NCBI GenBank assembly: GCA_024224995.1
Contig: JAAENB010001316.1
Location: forward strand, 1 to 20,868
Direction: 5' to 3'
Length of the DNA stretch: 20,868 bases
Source: a bacterium
GTDB taxonomy: Bacteria; Spirochaetota; UBA4802; UBA5550
Part shown: one piece after another, positions 1 through 8,012 of the stretch
Layout: every line of letters begins with the position of its first letter
How positions within the stretch are numbered: position 1 is the first letter of the stretch
The notes under the pieces: generated by a model
Told to the model about the DNA's origin: nothing
Databases searched by the model: none
What the model saw: only the letters and a program-made list of their open reading frames with translations
Program-made: the position numbers and the translations under genes

Positions 1-3000
1 CCGACCTGGTTACAATATACCAGGGTTCAGACGGCCAGGCTTACCTTGAAGGACAAATCTCCGACAGCAGCAGGTTTTATTATGGAAACAGAGTACATAT
101 AGGAGCCTGGAGCAGTGATAATAAATATTATGCTATGGATGTCGACGGTGACGGGATTACGGACATTGCACAGCTTTATAATAACCAGGGGAAAGGATAT
201 GTACAAGTCTGGACTCCAAAACATACAGACTCCGGTTATATTTTTTATTCCAGGGGAGAGCGCTTCTTGGGGTGCTGGGGAGACAATTGCCGGTATTATT
301 CAATAGACCTGAATGGTGATGGCAGCAATGACCTTATTGAACTGTCTAAGAGTCCATTTGACAGTATCACGTATATGTCAACCTTTATGCCTCCGAAATG
401 TTTATCAACTATCCGCAATGGTATGGGTGGAACTATAGATATTTCATATCATAACAGGGGGTATATAATAAATCCCGGAGAATCAAATTATCCTGTTATT
501 AACGATAAAACACACGCGACCTTTGTATCAAGCGTAACCAAAACAGACGGCAGCGGCGGGAGTTATATAAGTAATTATGAATACAGTAACGCGAAAGTAT
601 ATACCGGCTTTCCTTATGAAAGAAAAAATCTTTATTTTGAAACCGTAACAGAATTATGTCCGGCAACAGAAACCAGGAGAGTAGTCTATTATAAACAAGA
701 TCCTGTTTTTAGAGGCAAGCCGTTACGAGTTCAGGAATTCGCGAAGGAAGTATTAGTAAAAGATATTACCTATGAATATGAGGACAATACAAGTACCCCT
801 TTTAGTATAGCCGGAGAAGGAACAACAACTTTAACCCGTTTAAAATCTGTTACTATAAAAACGTATAACACAGACAAAAGTCTTCTGCTTACCACAGTAA
901 GTGAAAATTTAGAGCGGGACAGTTTTGGTAATATTACCTTAAGTAAATTGACAAAGATTCCGGCAGGCTCCACCTCCAAATCGTATTATGAGGCCCGTAA
1001 TTTTATTAATCAAACAGACAGCGGCAACTGGATCATTGGTCTGCCTGAGTCATTTGACAAGTATGTTAATGACTCTTCAAATTATGATAATATTATTACA
1101 AAAGAAACATATGAATATAATAACAAATTCCAACCGCTTAAGATAAGGGCCTGGTTTATAAATCAACAAGGTGAAGTCACCTGGGCCGAGACAATAAATG
1201 AATATTATACCAATGGATTATTACAGTCAACAACTACACCGGATAATATTAAGACCGTATATACGTATGGTTCTGAGAATATAATTGAAGTTTTCCCCCT
1301 TGCGGATGTAAGCAAGAAAATAACAAGGACTCTCCGTAAAGATTATCGCTATGGAAAAACCAGTCAATACACAAATGAGCATGGTTTCCGTGCTGTTATT
1401 GAACGGGACGAATTCGGCAGGGAAACAGGGGCAGTACTATATGAAGGAGCTTCAGGACCGGAAAACGGTTCAAAAATCAGGGAATCATTTACGGAGTACC
1501 AATTTAATGATGACGGTGAAAGTTATATCCAGGTATGTACAAAGTATGGAGATTTTTTTGATGGAGACGTATGCAGGCGTACTTATTATAACGGTCTTCT
1601 CAGGAATTATAAAACTATTACCCCCGCTGTTGAAGGCGATACCGATTCCGGCAGGTATACCGCTCAATATATAAAATATGACTCCGCCGGAAGAAGCGCG
1701 CAAATATCCGATTCTTACTATACCGGCCTTGATGCTTCTTTGCCCGGTGAGTCAATAAAATGGACCAATAAAGAATTCGATAGCCTGGGCAGGATCGCGA
1801 GGATTACCATACCCGGCAATAATGACCGGGTTATTGAATACAATTATAATAACGATCTTGAGTCCGGGCTTGTAGGTTCGGAGACAGTTATTCAAAAAAA
1901 CCCTTTGAATGATTTAATGGATATTCAAAAGCAGGTTTTTTATAATATAGACGGTAAGCCCGTAAGAATCATTGAAGATAAAGACGGTATAAATGTCCTG
2001 TCCCGGTTTGAATATGACACCCTGGGAAGGCTTATCAAAACCATTGTTGCGGATAAAGAAACAATTATTGAATACTACCGGGGAACAGGTTTACAAAAGA
2101 GTATTACCGATCCCAATGCCGGGAAAACCGAATATACCTATTTTGACACTCCAGGCGATCCCCGGTTCGGTTCACTGGAAAAAGAGACCAGGCCGGCACC
2201 AAACGGTCCGGGCTTTATAACTATCACCAATGAATATAACGACCCCTATGGCCGGCTGACCGGCCAGGTAAGCCCGGACCGTACTGTTGGGTTTCATTAT
2301 GATGATTACGAGAGCTATACCGGAGATCCTGGCTCTTTTGGGGTTGGCCGTTTAACATATTCTTCTATTACAACAGATGAATATAAATTAACTACTAAAT
2401 ATGATTATGATATATTTGGTGAAACCGTAAAAGTTACCAGGGACATTGAGGATGATATTCTTTGTACCGGGGACGCCGTAGGCATGCCCTGTCATGCCGA
2501 AATAGGCAGAGAGCTCGACAGACTGGGGCGAACCCGTAAAACAGTATATCCCGATGATTCGGAAATAGAATATTCCTACTTTGGCGGTTCCGGTATTATT
2601 AACAAGATTACGGAAGGCGATACCGTACATGCTGCCTATTCCGGTATTAATAAAAGGGCACAGGCTGGAGTAATAGAATATGGGAACCAGGTAAAGACTG
2701 TTTTTTCTTATAAAACGGATGGTTTCCTTGATGATATGAAGACCTCTTTGGAGGACAAAACATATCTTCACTACTCTTATGACTTTTATAATAACGGCAA
2801 TATCAGGGCAATTACAGACCATCTAAACTACCAGGAATCGGCTGGAGCTATTGACCTGTCAGTACAGTATTCATATGATGCCATGAACCGTATTTCATCG
2901 GTTACACAAAACAGTGAAACTTTAAACTATGAGTTTGACGGCAACAGTGGTTCCACAGCAGGCCGGGGGAATTTAACCGGGAAAGCGGGCAGTAGTCTTG

Positions 3001-5096
3001 AATACTATCCCGGCTCTACAAAGGTCCGCAGCATTACCAACACATCCGGCAGTACAACAAACTATTCCTGGTCCACTTCCGGCAATTTGCTTTCCAAAAG
3101 CAATCCTTCAAGTTCTTTCTCCTATACGTATAACAGTGAGAATATGCTTGAAAAGTCGGAAGGCGATAAAGGCGAAACAAAATTTTACTACGATGACACC
3201 GGGCAGCGATTCCTGAAGATTTATGACAATCGTGAAGGAACAGTAATTAAGACCTACTCCTCTGGTATTTATGAATACAGAATAAAGCTGATCGACGGCA
3301 CTGTTGACGAAGTTAAAGGAACTAAATATATTATCGGAGCTAATGGCAAAGTATTGGCTGCGAATACAAAGGATCTGACCGGGGCTGTTTCTTCTACCGG
3401 CGTACAAATCCCTGATGAAGTAAAAAAGAAGAGCGGCTTGATAAACGGTTTTATGGATAAAATTTCAAACAGCATTAAGCAGTTTGCCGGGATCTCTTTT
3501 AACGATCTCTTCTTACCGGCATTTGTTTTAATCCTGCTGTCCTTTATTACCATCATATCAGCAAGAAATATTTTTGGTCTTGTCTTATCCATTAACCGGT
3601 CCGGTACTCTGGAAAAAGGTTCCCGTCGTCTTGTTAGTTTCTGTATAGGTAATAAAACATTTACCCTGGGCATTAACCGGAAAGGAAAGCGCGTTACCGG
3701 TTTTGCCTCCAGGCACCCGGTATATGCTCACATCGCCCTTGTTTGTTCTTTACTTACTCTCTCCTTGTTTGGCTGCGGTCAGGATATAGTTGTACCGGGA
3801 GGGGTAAGTATGCCCCCCGAGTATGGCGGGCTGCCTGTGGGAACTCTCTATTTCCATACCAATCACCTGGGTTCATCCGCTCTTATTACTGATGAGGAAG
3901 GAAACGAGGTTTCACGAGTAAATTATCTTCCCTATGGAGAGGTACAAAAAGAGTATTCCGGAGTTTATAACCAGGGCAACGGGTTTATTGAAGATGCTTC
4001 CGGCTCCGTAAGTTCTCATTTTACGGGCCAGCAGTATGACTATGAAAGCGGGCTTTATTATTATAATGCCCGTTATTATGATCCCGGGGCTGGTGCGTTT
4101 ACCTCTGCCGACAGTATTATTCCCGATCCCGGATCATCTCTTGCTTATAACCGGCATATGTATGTGGCAGGGAATCCGGTTATGTTTGCCGATCCTACGG
4201 GCCATTCCTGGGATGGGTTAAAAGATTTTGTTATGGGAATTGCTCTATTTTTTGTTGACCCCCATGATGATGGTGTTAGTCTTGGGCTTGGTGATCTTGT
4301 TGGAATTAATATTTCCTGGGGTGGAGAGAGCGGAAACGGCGGCTCTATTTACATAGGAGATAAAGACGGTAATTTTGCCGGAATTGGTTATTATAATAAC
4401 CGCGGCCCTGATGAGCATTATTTCCTTATTGGTGCCGGCATGGGGGCTAAGCCTTCAGCACCCGAACAAACTGATCCCTTTAACAGGCCCTTGCCGCCGC
4501 CTCCTTCATCCGGTGATAAAGATTCCGGCGGCTCTAAAGATGGTGGCGGCAGTTCTGTTATTGATGGGGTGCAAATAGGGCTTGATGCTCTTGGCATGGT
4601 TCCCGTTGTTGGTTTTGTATTTGACATTGTAAATGCCGGAGTATCTGCTTTTCGTGGGAATTGGGGAGATGCTGCTTTTTCCCTGGGTGCTGCTATTCCC
4701 GGTATCGGTCAGGGAATTGGCGCGGCTAAAATGATTAAAGCCGGTGTTAAAGCCGGAGTTGCCGCGACTTCCCTTGTAAAGAAGATGGATACTGCCCGGA
4801 AGCTTGGTAAAGCCGGGGAGGAAGCTGCCGGTATTTATAAGAATACCAAAAGAATAATGAAGGGGACCGCTACAGGGGTGAACTATAGAATTCCTGATGG
4901 TTTAACTAAGAAGGTAGTACAGGAAGTAAAAAATGTAAGCAGATTATCTAACACCAGGCAGTTAAGAGATTATGCCAGGTTTGCAAAAGATACCGGGCGA
5001 AGATTTGAGTTATTTATTCGGCCAACAACAAAAATGTCAGGGCCTCTTCTTGACGCAATTACTAATGGAGATATTTTTTTAAGGTTTTTACCATGA
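1..5096 (+). CDS. Rhs/YD-repeat polymorphic toxin, 5' partial, with C-terminal REase-fold nuclease domain
   Basis: The reading frame is open to the left edge (first full codon at 3), so the start is missing and the ATG at 135 is internal. In order: VCBS/FG-GAP-like calcium-loop motifs (DVDGDG near 135, DLNGDG near 309) as in SpvB/TcdB-type proteins; YD repeats from about 900 to 3250; two hydrophobic segments at 3512-3562 and 3730-3771; the Rhs core at 3838-4206 (LYFHTNHLGSS, GLYYYNARYYDPG, final DPTGH); a glycine-rich hydrophobic pre-toxin segment at 4560-4760; and a C-terminal toxin at about 4800-5093. The toxin has a conserved Glu (codon 4818), an Asp in IPD (4896) and an E-V-K motif (4923-4931), the pattern of PD-(D/E)xK folds. 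It resembles Tox-REase-7 (PF15649), so it probably cleaves nucleic acid in rival cells. The Rhs shell is known to encapsulate and release such tips. Family recall is strong, but delivery route and substrate are not visible. Confidence 0.93.
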   Translation, partial: DLVTIYQGSDGQAYLEGQISDSSRFYYGNRVHIGAWSSDNKYYAMDVDGDGITDIAQLYNNQGKGYVQVWTPKHTDSGYIFYSRGERFLGCWGDNCRYYSIDLNGDGSNDLIELSKSPFDSITYMSTFMPPKCLSTIRNGMGGTIDISYHNRGYIINPGESNYPVINDKTHATFVSSVTKTDGSGGSYISNYEYSNAKVYTGFPYERKNLYFETVTELCPATETRRVVYYKQDPVFRGKPLRVQEFAKEVLVKDITYEYEDNTSTPFSIAGEGTTTLTRLKSVTIKTYNTDKSLLLTTVSENLERDSFGNITLSKLTKIPAGSTSKSYYEARNFINQTDSGNWIIGLPESFDKYVNDSSNYDNIITKETYEYNNKFQPLKIRAWFINQQGEVTWAETINEYYTNGLLQSTTTPDNIKTVYTYGSENIIEVFPLADVSKKITRTLRKDYRYGKTSQYTNEHGFRAVIERDEFGRETGAVLYEGASGPENGSKIRESFTEYQFNDDGESYIQVCTKYGDFFDGDVCRRTYYNGLLRNYKTITPAVEGDTDSGRYTAQYIKYDSAGRSAQISDSYYTGLDASLPGESIKWTNKEFDSLGRIARITIPGNNDRVIEYNYNNDLESGLVGSETVIQKNPLNDLMDIQKQVFYNIDGKPVRIIEDKDGINVLSRFEYDTLGRLIKTIVADKETIIEYYRGTGLQKSITDPNAGKTEYTYFDTPGDPRFGSLEKETRPAPNGPGFITITNEYNDPYGRLTGQVSPDRTVGFHYDDYESYTGDPGSFGVGRLTYSSITTDEYKLTTKYDYDIFGETVKVTRDIEDDILCTGDAVGMPCHAEIGRELDRLGRTRKTVYPDDSEIEYSYFGGSGIINKITEGDTVHAAYSGINKRAQAGVIEYGNQVKTVFSYKTDGFLDDMKTSLEDKTYLHYSYDFYNNGNIRAITDHLNYQESAGAIDLSVQYSYDAMNRISSVTQNSETLNYEFDGNSGSTAGRGNLTGKAGSSLEYYPGSTKVRSITNTSGSTTNYSWSTSGNLLSKSNPSSSFSYTYNSENMLEKSEGDKGETKFYYDDTGQRFLKIYDNREGTVIKTYSSGIYEYRIKLIDGTVDEVKGTKYIIGANGKVLAANTKDLTGAVSSTGVQIPDEVKKKSGLINGFMDKISNSIKQFAGISFNDLFLPAFVLILLSFITIISARNIFGLVLSINRSGTLEKGSRRLVSFCIGNKTFTLGINRKGKRVTGFASRHPVYAHIALVCSLLTLSLFGCGQDIVVPGGVSMPPEYGGLPVGTLYFHTNHLGSSALITDEEGNEVSRVNYLPYGEVQKEYSGVYNQGNGFIEDASGSVSSHFTGQQYDYESGLYYYNARYYDPGAGAFTSADSIIPDPGSSLAYNRHMYVAGNPVMFADPTGHSWDGLKDFVMGIALFFVDPHDDGVSLGLGDLVGINISWGGESGNGGSIYIGDKDGNFAGIGYYNNRGPDEHYFLIGAGMGAKPSAPEQTDPFNRPLPPPPSSGDKDSGGSKDGGGSSVIDGVQIGLDALGMVPVVGFVFDIVNAGVSAFRGNWGDAAFSLGAAIPGIGQGIGAAKMIKAGVKAGVAATSLVKKMDTARKLGKAGEEAAGIYKNTKRIMKGTATGVNYRIPDGLTKKVVQEVKNVSRLSNTRQLRDYARFAKDTGRRFELFIRPTTKMSGPLLDAITNGDIFLRFLP

Positions 5097-5800
5097 CAAA
5101 GAAAAGAACAAAAAGTATGACAGCTCAGGAATTTTTAGATCAAAAACAAAATGATCCTGAATATCAAGCCATGCTAAAAAAAAAGGAAGAAGAATTTGCA
5201 GCAAGAGGAAGAGAGCTTGATGAAATGTATGAGCCTATTCTCAAGGATATCCGGAAAGCCGGGTATAGAATAAATGATATCGATGATATTCTTTCGGAAA
5301 CAGGGCAGGCAATGGGGCTGGTTCCTGTGTCCTCAGAGATTGTTAATATCATACTGGCGAAGCTGCCCCAATTATCAGATATTGGGGCGCTTGATTGGTT
5401 GGTCCGTATAGTCGGAGCAACCAGGACTCCGTATAAAGCAGATGCTTTAATAGAATTATTTGATAAAACAGAATCTGTTGATCTTAAATGGATAATTGGC
5501 AACACCTTCTCCTTAACAGAACCCGAGAATATTTATCCCTGGATAATGGAGAAAGTCCGGGATAAGAGCCTGGGTCCGGCAAGGCAGATGCTGGTTGTGG
5601 CGCTTGGGGGTATTAAAGATAACCGGGAGGTTATTGACCTTTTGTTAAATGTGCTTGATGATCCTGAGATTGGCGGGTTTGCTGTTGAGCCTTTGGGGAG
5701 ATTGGGAGCTGTTGAAGCAAGGGAGAAGATTGAGGCTTGTTTGGAGCATAAGGAAAAGTGGGTGCGGAGGGATGCGAAGAAGGCTTTGAAGGTATTATAA
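5093..5800 (+). CDS. HEAT-repeat protein, probable immunity protein for the upstream nuclease toxin
   Basis: A 235-residue soluble protein with no signal peptide. Its start overlaps the Rhs stop as ATGA (5093-5096), so translation is probably coupled. The N-terminal 60 residues are charged and helical (EFLDQKQNDPEYQAM, then a Lys/Glu run). From about residue 85 on there are helical pairs of HEAT type: IGALDWLVRIVG, ADALIELFD, LGPARQMLVVALGGI, REVIDLLLNVLDDPEI, AVEPLGRLGAVEAREKI and a final KWVRRDAKKALKVL. Cognate immunity genes normally sit directly after Rhs toxin tips, and I recall HEAT-like proteins with a similar start in such positions. The immunity role is therefore inferred from position and architecture and has not been shown. 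It would act in the cytoplasm by binding the nuclease. No clear terminator follows immediately. Confidence 0.85.
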   Translation: MTKKRTKSMTAQEFLDQKQNDPEYQAMLKKKEEEFAARGRELDEMYEPILKDIRKAGYRINDIDDILSETGQAMGLVPVSSEIVNIILAKLPQLSDIGALDWLVRIVGATRTPYKADALIELFDKTESVDLKWIIGNTFSLTEPENIYPWIMEKVRDKSLGPARQMLVVALGGIKDNREVIDLLLNVLDDPEIGGFAVEPLGRLGAVEAREKIEACLEHKEKWVRRDAKKALKVL

Positions 5801-6295
5801 AAAAAAAGAAAGTATACTTCCAAAAGAATAAATCTTTTTACTTACTGGAAGAAATCTACTTTTTTGGCTATTTATGGCGGCTCATGGTGCGGGGTCTCTC
5901 GGGGCCAGCTCTGGAGGCGTGTTACTAAAAAAAGAAGGTAAAAGCCAGGGTTTAATCCTATCCCTGTCGAATTTTCGGAAGATTAAAAAAATTGTGCAAC
6001 CGTTGCACAATTTTTGTTCAGTCTGTTGTTTCCAGGATTACTATCAGTAAACCTGGTGTCTTATTCCGGGCCAGGGTAGAGAAGAGAACCGCCGGAAATA
6101 GGGAAAACGGCAGCATTGATTAACCATTTTATAAAAAGACCAGATTAACCTGGTGCGGTTGACTTTTTTAGCCAACTTTGCCGGAGAACCCATCCGGGCG
6201 GTTAGGACAAAATCGTACTCCCTCTAAAAAAGTGTGGTCAATCTACTCCCGGAAATAATCCTTGGTTAATATCAAAATTTAATTGGAGGATTCAT
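5801..6295. other. Non-coding stretch between the immunity gene and the lipoprotein gene
   Basis: I see no convincing gene in either strand. It holds a weak 6-bp inverted repeat (5817-5822 with 5846-5851) just after the immunity gene, a perfect 14-bp palindrome at 5987-6015, and copies of the recurring ACCTGGTGCGG-like word at 5882-5892, 6051-6060 (partial) and 6148-6158. GC-rich patches alternate with T-runs. A Shine-Dalgarno sequence for the next gene is at 6285-6289. Confidence 0.6.
5987..6015. terminator. Perfect 14-bp inverted repeat, terminator-like or operator
   Basis: Arms 5987-6000 and 6002-6015 are exact reverse complements around a single C. The outer five bases are A-run and T-run, the inner core is TTGTGCAAC/GTTGCACAA. 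With A/T tracts on both sides it could act as a bidirectional intrinsic terminator about 190 bases after the immunity gene. The near-zero loop also fits a protein-binding palindrome. Confidence 0.45.
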
Positions 6296-6889
6296 ATGAA
6301 AAGATTTCTATTTATCGGCGTATTGGTTTTTGTGTTTTTTACCGGGTGTGAGGGGGAAGGGTTTAATAGTTCTGATCCGAATACAGAGTTTGCAGAATTA
6401 AAGGCAGAAGTTGCAGAATTGAAGAGGATTTTGGAAGGTGTTGACAGGTTAAACGATCCTAATACCAATCAGCCGACAATACGGTTTAGCGGGGTCAATG
6501 TGCAGATCGTCAGCGGTTCAGGTTCAACTGGTGGAGATATCAACGGTCTTGGTAATTTGATTGTGGGGTATAATGAAGAACGAAGCAGCGGTAGTGAAAA
6601 ACCAGGCTCTCATAATATTATCGTCGGCCCTGAACATAATTATACCTCTTTTGGCGGGTTTGTTGTTGGCTATCATAATACAATAAGTGACCGCTTTGCC
6701 AGTGTGAGCGGGGGAAATCGCAATACAGCCAGTGGACAGCGGTCCAGTGTAAGCGGGGGGAATGAGAACACTGCCCGTGGTGATTTTTCCAGTGTGAGCG
6801 GGGGGCATGGTAACACAGTCAGTGGTCTTTATTCCAGTGTGACCGGGGGACAGAATAGGAATAATACTGCCGACTACAACCCTAATTAA
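6296..6889 (+). CDS. Small lipoprotein with YadA-head-like 15-residue repeats
   Basis: 197 residues, with GGAGG at 6285-6289 six bases before the ATG. The N-terminus is a lipoprotein signal: basic MKR, hydrophobic core, then F-T-G-C with Cys18 as the expected lipidation site. Residues about 30-50 form a short heptad-like coiled coil (EFAELKAEVAELKRILEGV). The C-terminal half carries 15-residue repeats (ASVSGGNRNTASGQR, SSVSGGNENTARGDF, SSVSGGHGNTVSGLY, SSVTGGQNRN), the Ser-Val-x-Gly-Gly left-handed beta-roll pattern of YadA-type heads. There is no beta-barrel anchor, so it is not a trimeric autotransporter. It is probably a surface or periplasmic lipoprotein whose coiled coil may trimerise it. 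The end (NNTADYNPN) is abrupt and could be truncated. Function unknown. A hairpin follows the stop by about 40 bases. Confidence 0.85.
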   Translation: MKRFLFIGVLVFVFFTGCEGEGFNSSDPNTEFAELKAEVAELKRILEGVDRLNDPNTNQPTIRFSGVNVQIVSGSGSTGGDINGLGNLIVGYNEERSSGSEKPGSHNIIVGPEHNYTSFGGFVVGYHNTISDRFASVSGGNRNTASGQRSSVSGGNENTARGDFSSVSGGHGNTVSGLYSSVTGGQNRNNTADYNPN

Positions 6890-6927
6890 AATTACCAGCG
6901 GGGAACCCTGACAACCCCACAAACCAG

Positions 6928-6960
6928 CCTGCCGGAAATCCACCGGCAGGATTAATTTTA
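6928..6960 (+). terminator. GC-rich hairpin followed by A/T-rich tail
   Basis: CCTGCCGG (6928-6935) pairs perfectly with CCGGCAGG (6943-6950) over a 7-base loop, followed by ATTAATTTTA. It lies 38 bases after the lipoprotein stop and is a plausible intrinsic terminator for that gene, although the U-tract is imperfect. Confidence 0.6.
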
Positions 6961-7618
6961 CCAGGTGCGGGCCGGTCTCTGTTCATGGGAAGAGCTCCGG
7001 GACCTAACAAAACCTAACATTTGAAACGCATTATTGCAGGTACAAAAATTTATGGTGACAAGAACCGGGAACGTCTATATTATTACCCATCATGCGGCAT
7101 TCGACAAATTACGACAAAATTACGACAAAATTATATAATTATCGGGTATTCAGCGGGAAAAGCGCGGGGGAAATCCTTAAGAAAACACCATGTACCGCTA
7201 TCTGTCAGTAAAGCAGAATACCCCGGTAAAAGGACGGGGAAAAGGCGGTATAAATTCAAAGAAAAACACCATATACCGAAGTTAAACCGGTCTTAGCCTG
7301 GTCATGGTTCAAGCCCTGGGAACGGTGCAGAAAGTGGCAATAATTAGTAGAATAGAGCAATATCAAACAAATTGATACAGATTCAAGGGTTTAACCTGGT
7401 GCGGATCTACTGACCAATTACACACCATAAAAAGGGCCGGATTAAAAATACCTGGTGCGGTCCCTGGGAATTACTGTACACCCTAAAAGTGAAAAAAGGT
7501 ACTGTGATATATAGAGCTGTGCGGGTGATTCATGGCGCAGTGGTCCTTTGCAGAGTGGCTTTATATTTCCGGTTGGTTGGTTACTTTGATGTACGGTAAT
7601 GGACAGGAGCCAGGGCCG
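6961..7618. other. Gene-poor stretch with short repeats
   Basis: No convincing gene. It contains three copies of the word xCCxGGTGCGG (6960-6970, 7391-7404, 7450-7460), a three-unit tandem repeat of CGACAAAATTA at 7102-7133, and an imperfect duplication whose two copies each end in a GAAAAACACCAT-like segment followed by TACCG (around 7180-7200 and 7259-7278). An open frame with a TTG start at 7021 crosses these repeats but lacks a ribosome binding site and looks non-coding. Confidence 0.55.
7102..7133. repeat. Short tandem repeat, three copies of CGACAAAATTA
   Basis: Units at 7102-7111 (10 bases, one A shorter), 7112-7122 and 7123-7133, directly adjacent. Possible binding iteron or slippage product. 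No replication gene is nearby, so I do not call it an origin. Confidence 0.7.
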
Positions 7619-7640
7619 GGACCCCGAATTATCGGAGTCC
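7619..7640 (-). terminator. Hairpin directly after the minus-strand gene
   Basis: GGACCCCGA (7619-7627) and TCGGAGTCC (7632-7640) pair with one exception, which on the minus-strand RNA is a G-U pair. The hairpin abuts the TAA of the minus-strand gene. No U-tract follows, so it may stabilise the 3' end rather than terminate. Confidence 0.35.
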
Positions 7641-8012
7641 TTAAAGAATATTTGATTTTATTACCACCTTAAAAGGGACTATTTGTGAAATATCTGATTC
7701 TGAATAAACATTATATAAAGCAAACATTGTTTGTGCTGATAAAACAATAAGAAAAATTATTTTACCTTTTTTGGTATTGTCATCTGTTGTTATTTTATTT
7801 ATTTCATCATTAAACATTTTTTTAGAAGAAGACCAGTTTTGCTCAATATCGTTAAAAGATGAATTATTAAATTGTATCGAATCAATTAAAAAATAAGTAT
7901 CATCTCCTATAGACAAAAAAGATGAAAATGTTCCTTGCTCGCTATTAGAAATATTTTTAAGTTTCCCAATTATTTCATGGATTAATTGATCATAATTTTG
8001 CATGTTACTCAT
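7641..8012 (-). CDS. Hypothetical protein, 123 residues
   Basis: The only likely minus-strand gene in the window. It starts MSNMQNYDQLIHEIIG, with a G-run (GGGGG, plus-strand 8017-8021) four bases before the ATG as a Shine-Dalgarno-like element. The protein is Asn/Ser-rich and very AT-rich compared with neighbouring genes. It is mostly soluble, with a hydrophobic stretch at about residues 85-98 (KIIFLIVLSAQTMFAL) that could be a buried strand/helix or a single membrane segment. I recognise no family. Its base composition, opposite orientation and setting in a gene-poor stretch suggest an acquired accessory gene. It could also be a decayed gene fragment. Confidence 0.55.
   Translation of the reverse strand: MSNMQNYDQLIHEIIGKLKNISNSEQGTFSSFLSIGDDTYFLIDSIQFNNSSFNDIEQNWSSSKKMFNDEINKITTDDNTKKGKIIFLIVLSAQTMFALYNVYSESDISQIVPFKVVIKSNIL

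Noticed and set aside
3733..3777. Separate lipoprotein gene beginning inside the Rhs frame
   Set aside because: The frame is continuous before and after, and no ribosome binding site with start codon fits a short signal peptide there; it is kept as an internal lipobox-like feature only.
7021..7296. 91-codon open frame with TTG start
   Set aside because: No ribosome binding site, runs across tandem repeats, highly basic low-complexity product with no domain. Repeated words explain the open frame.
5882..7460. Integron attC sites for the ACCTGGTGCGG words
   Set aside because: No paired GTTRRRY/RYYYAAC ends around gene cassettes and no integrase in the window.
7532..7672. 46-codon frame beginning MAQWSFAEW
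   Set aside because: No ribosome binding site, overlaps the 3' end of the minus-strand gene, no recognisable family.
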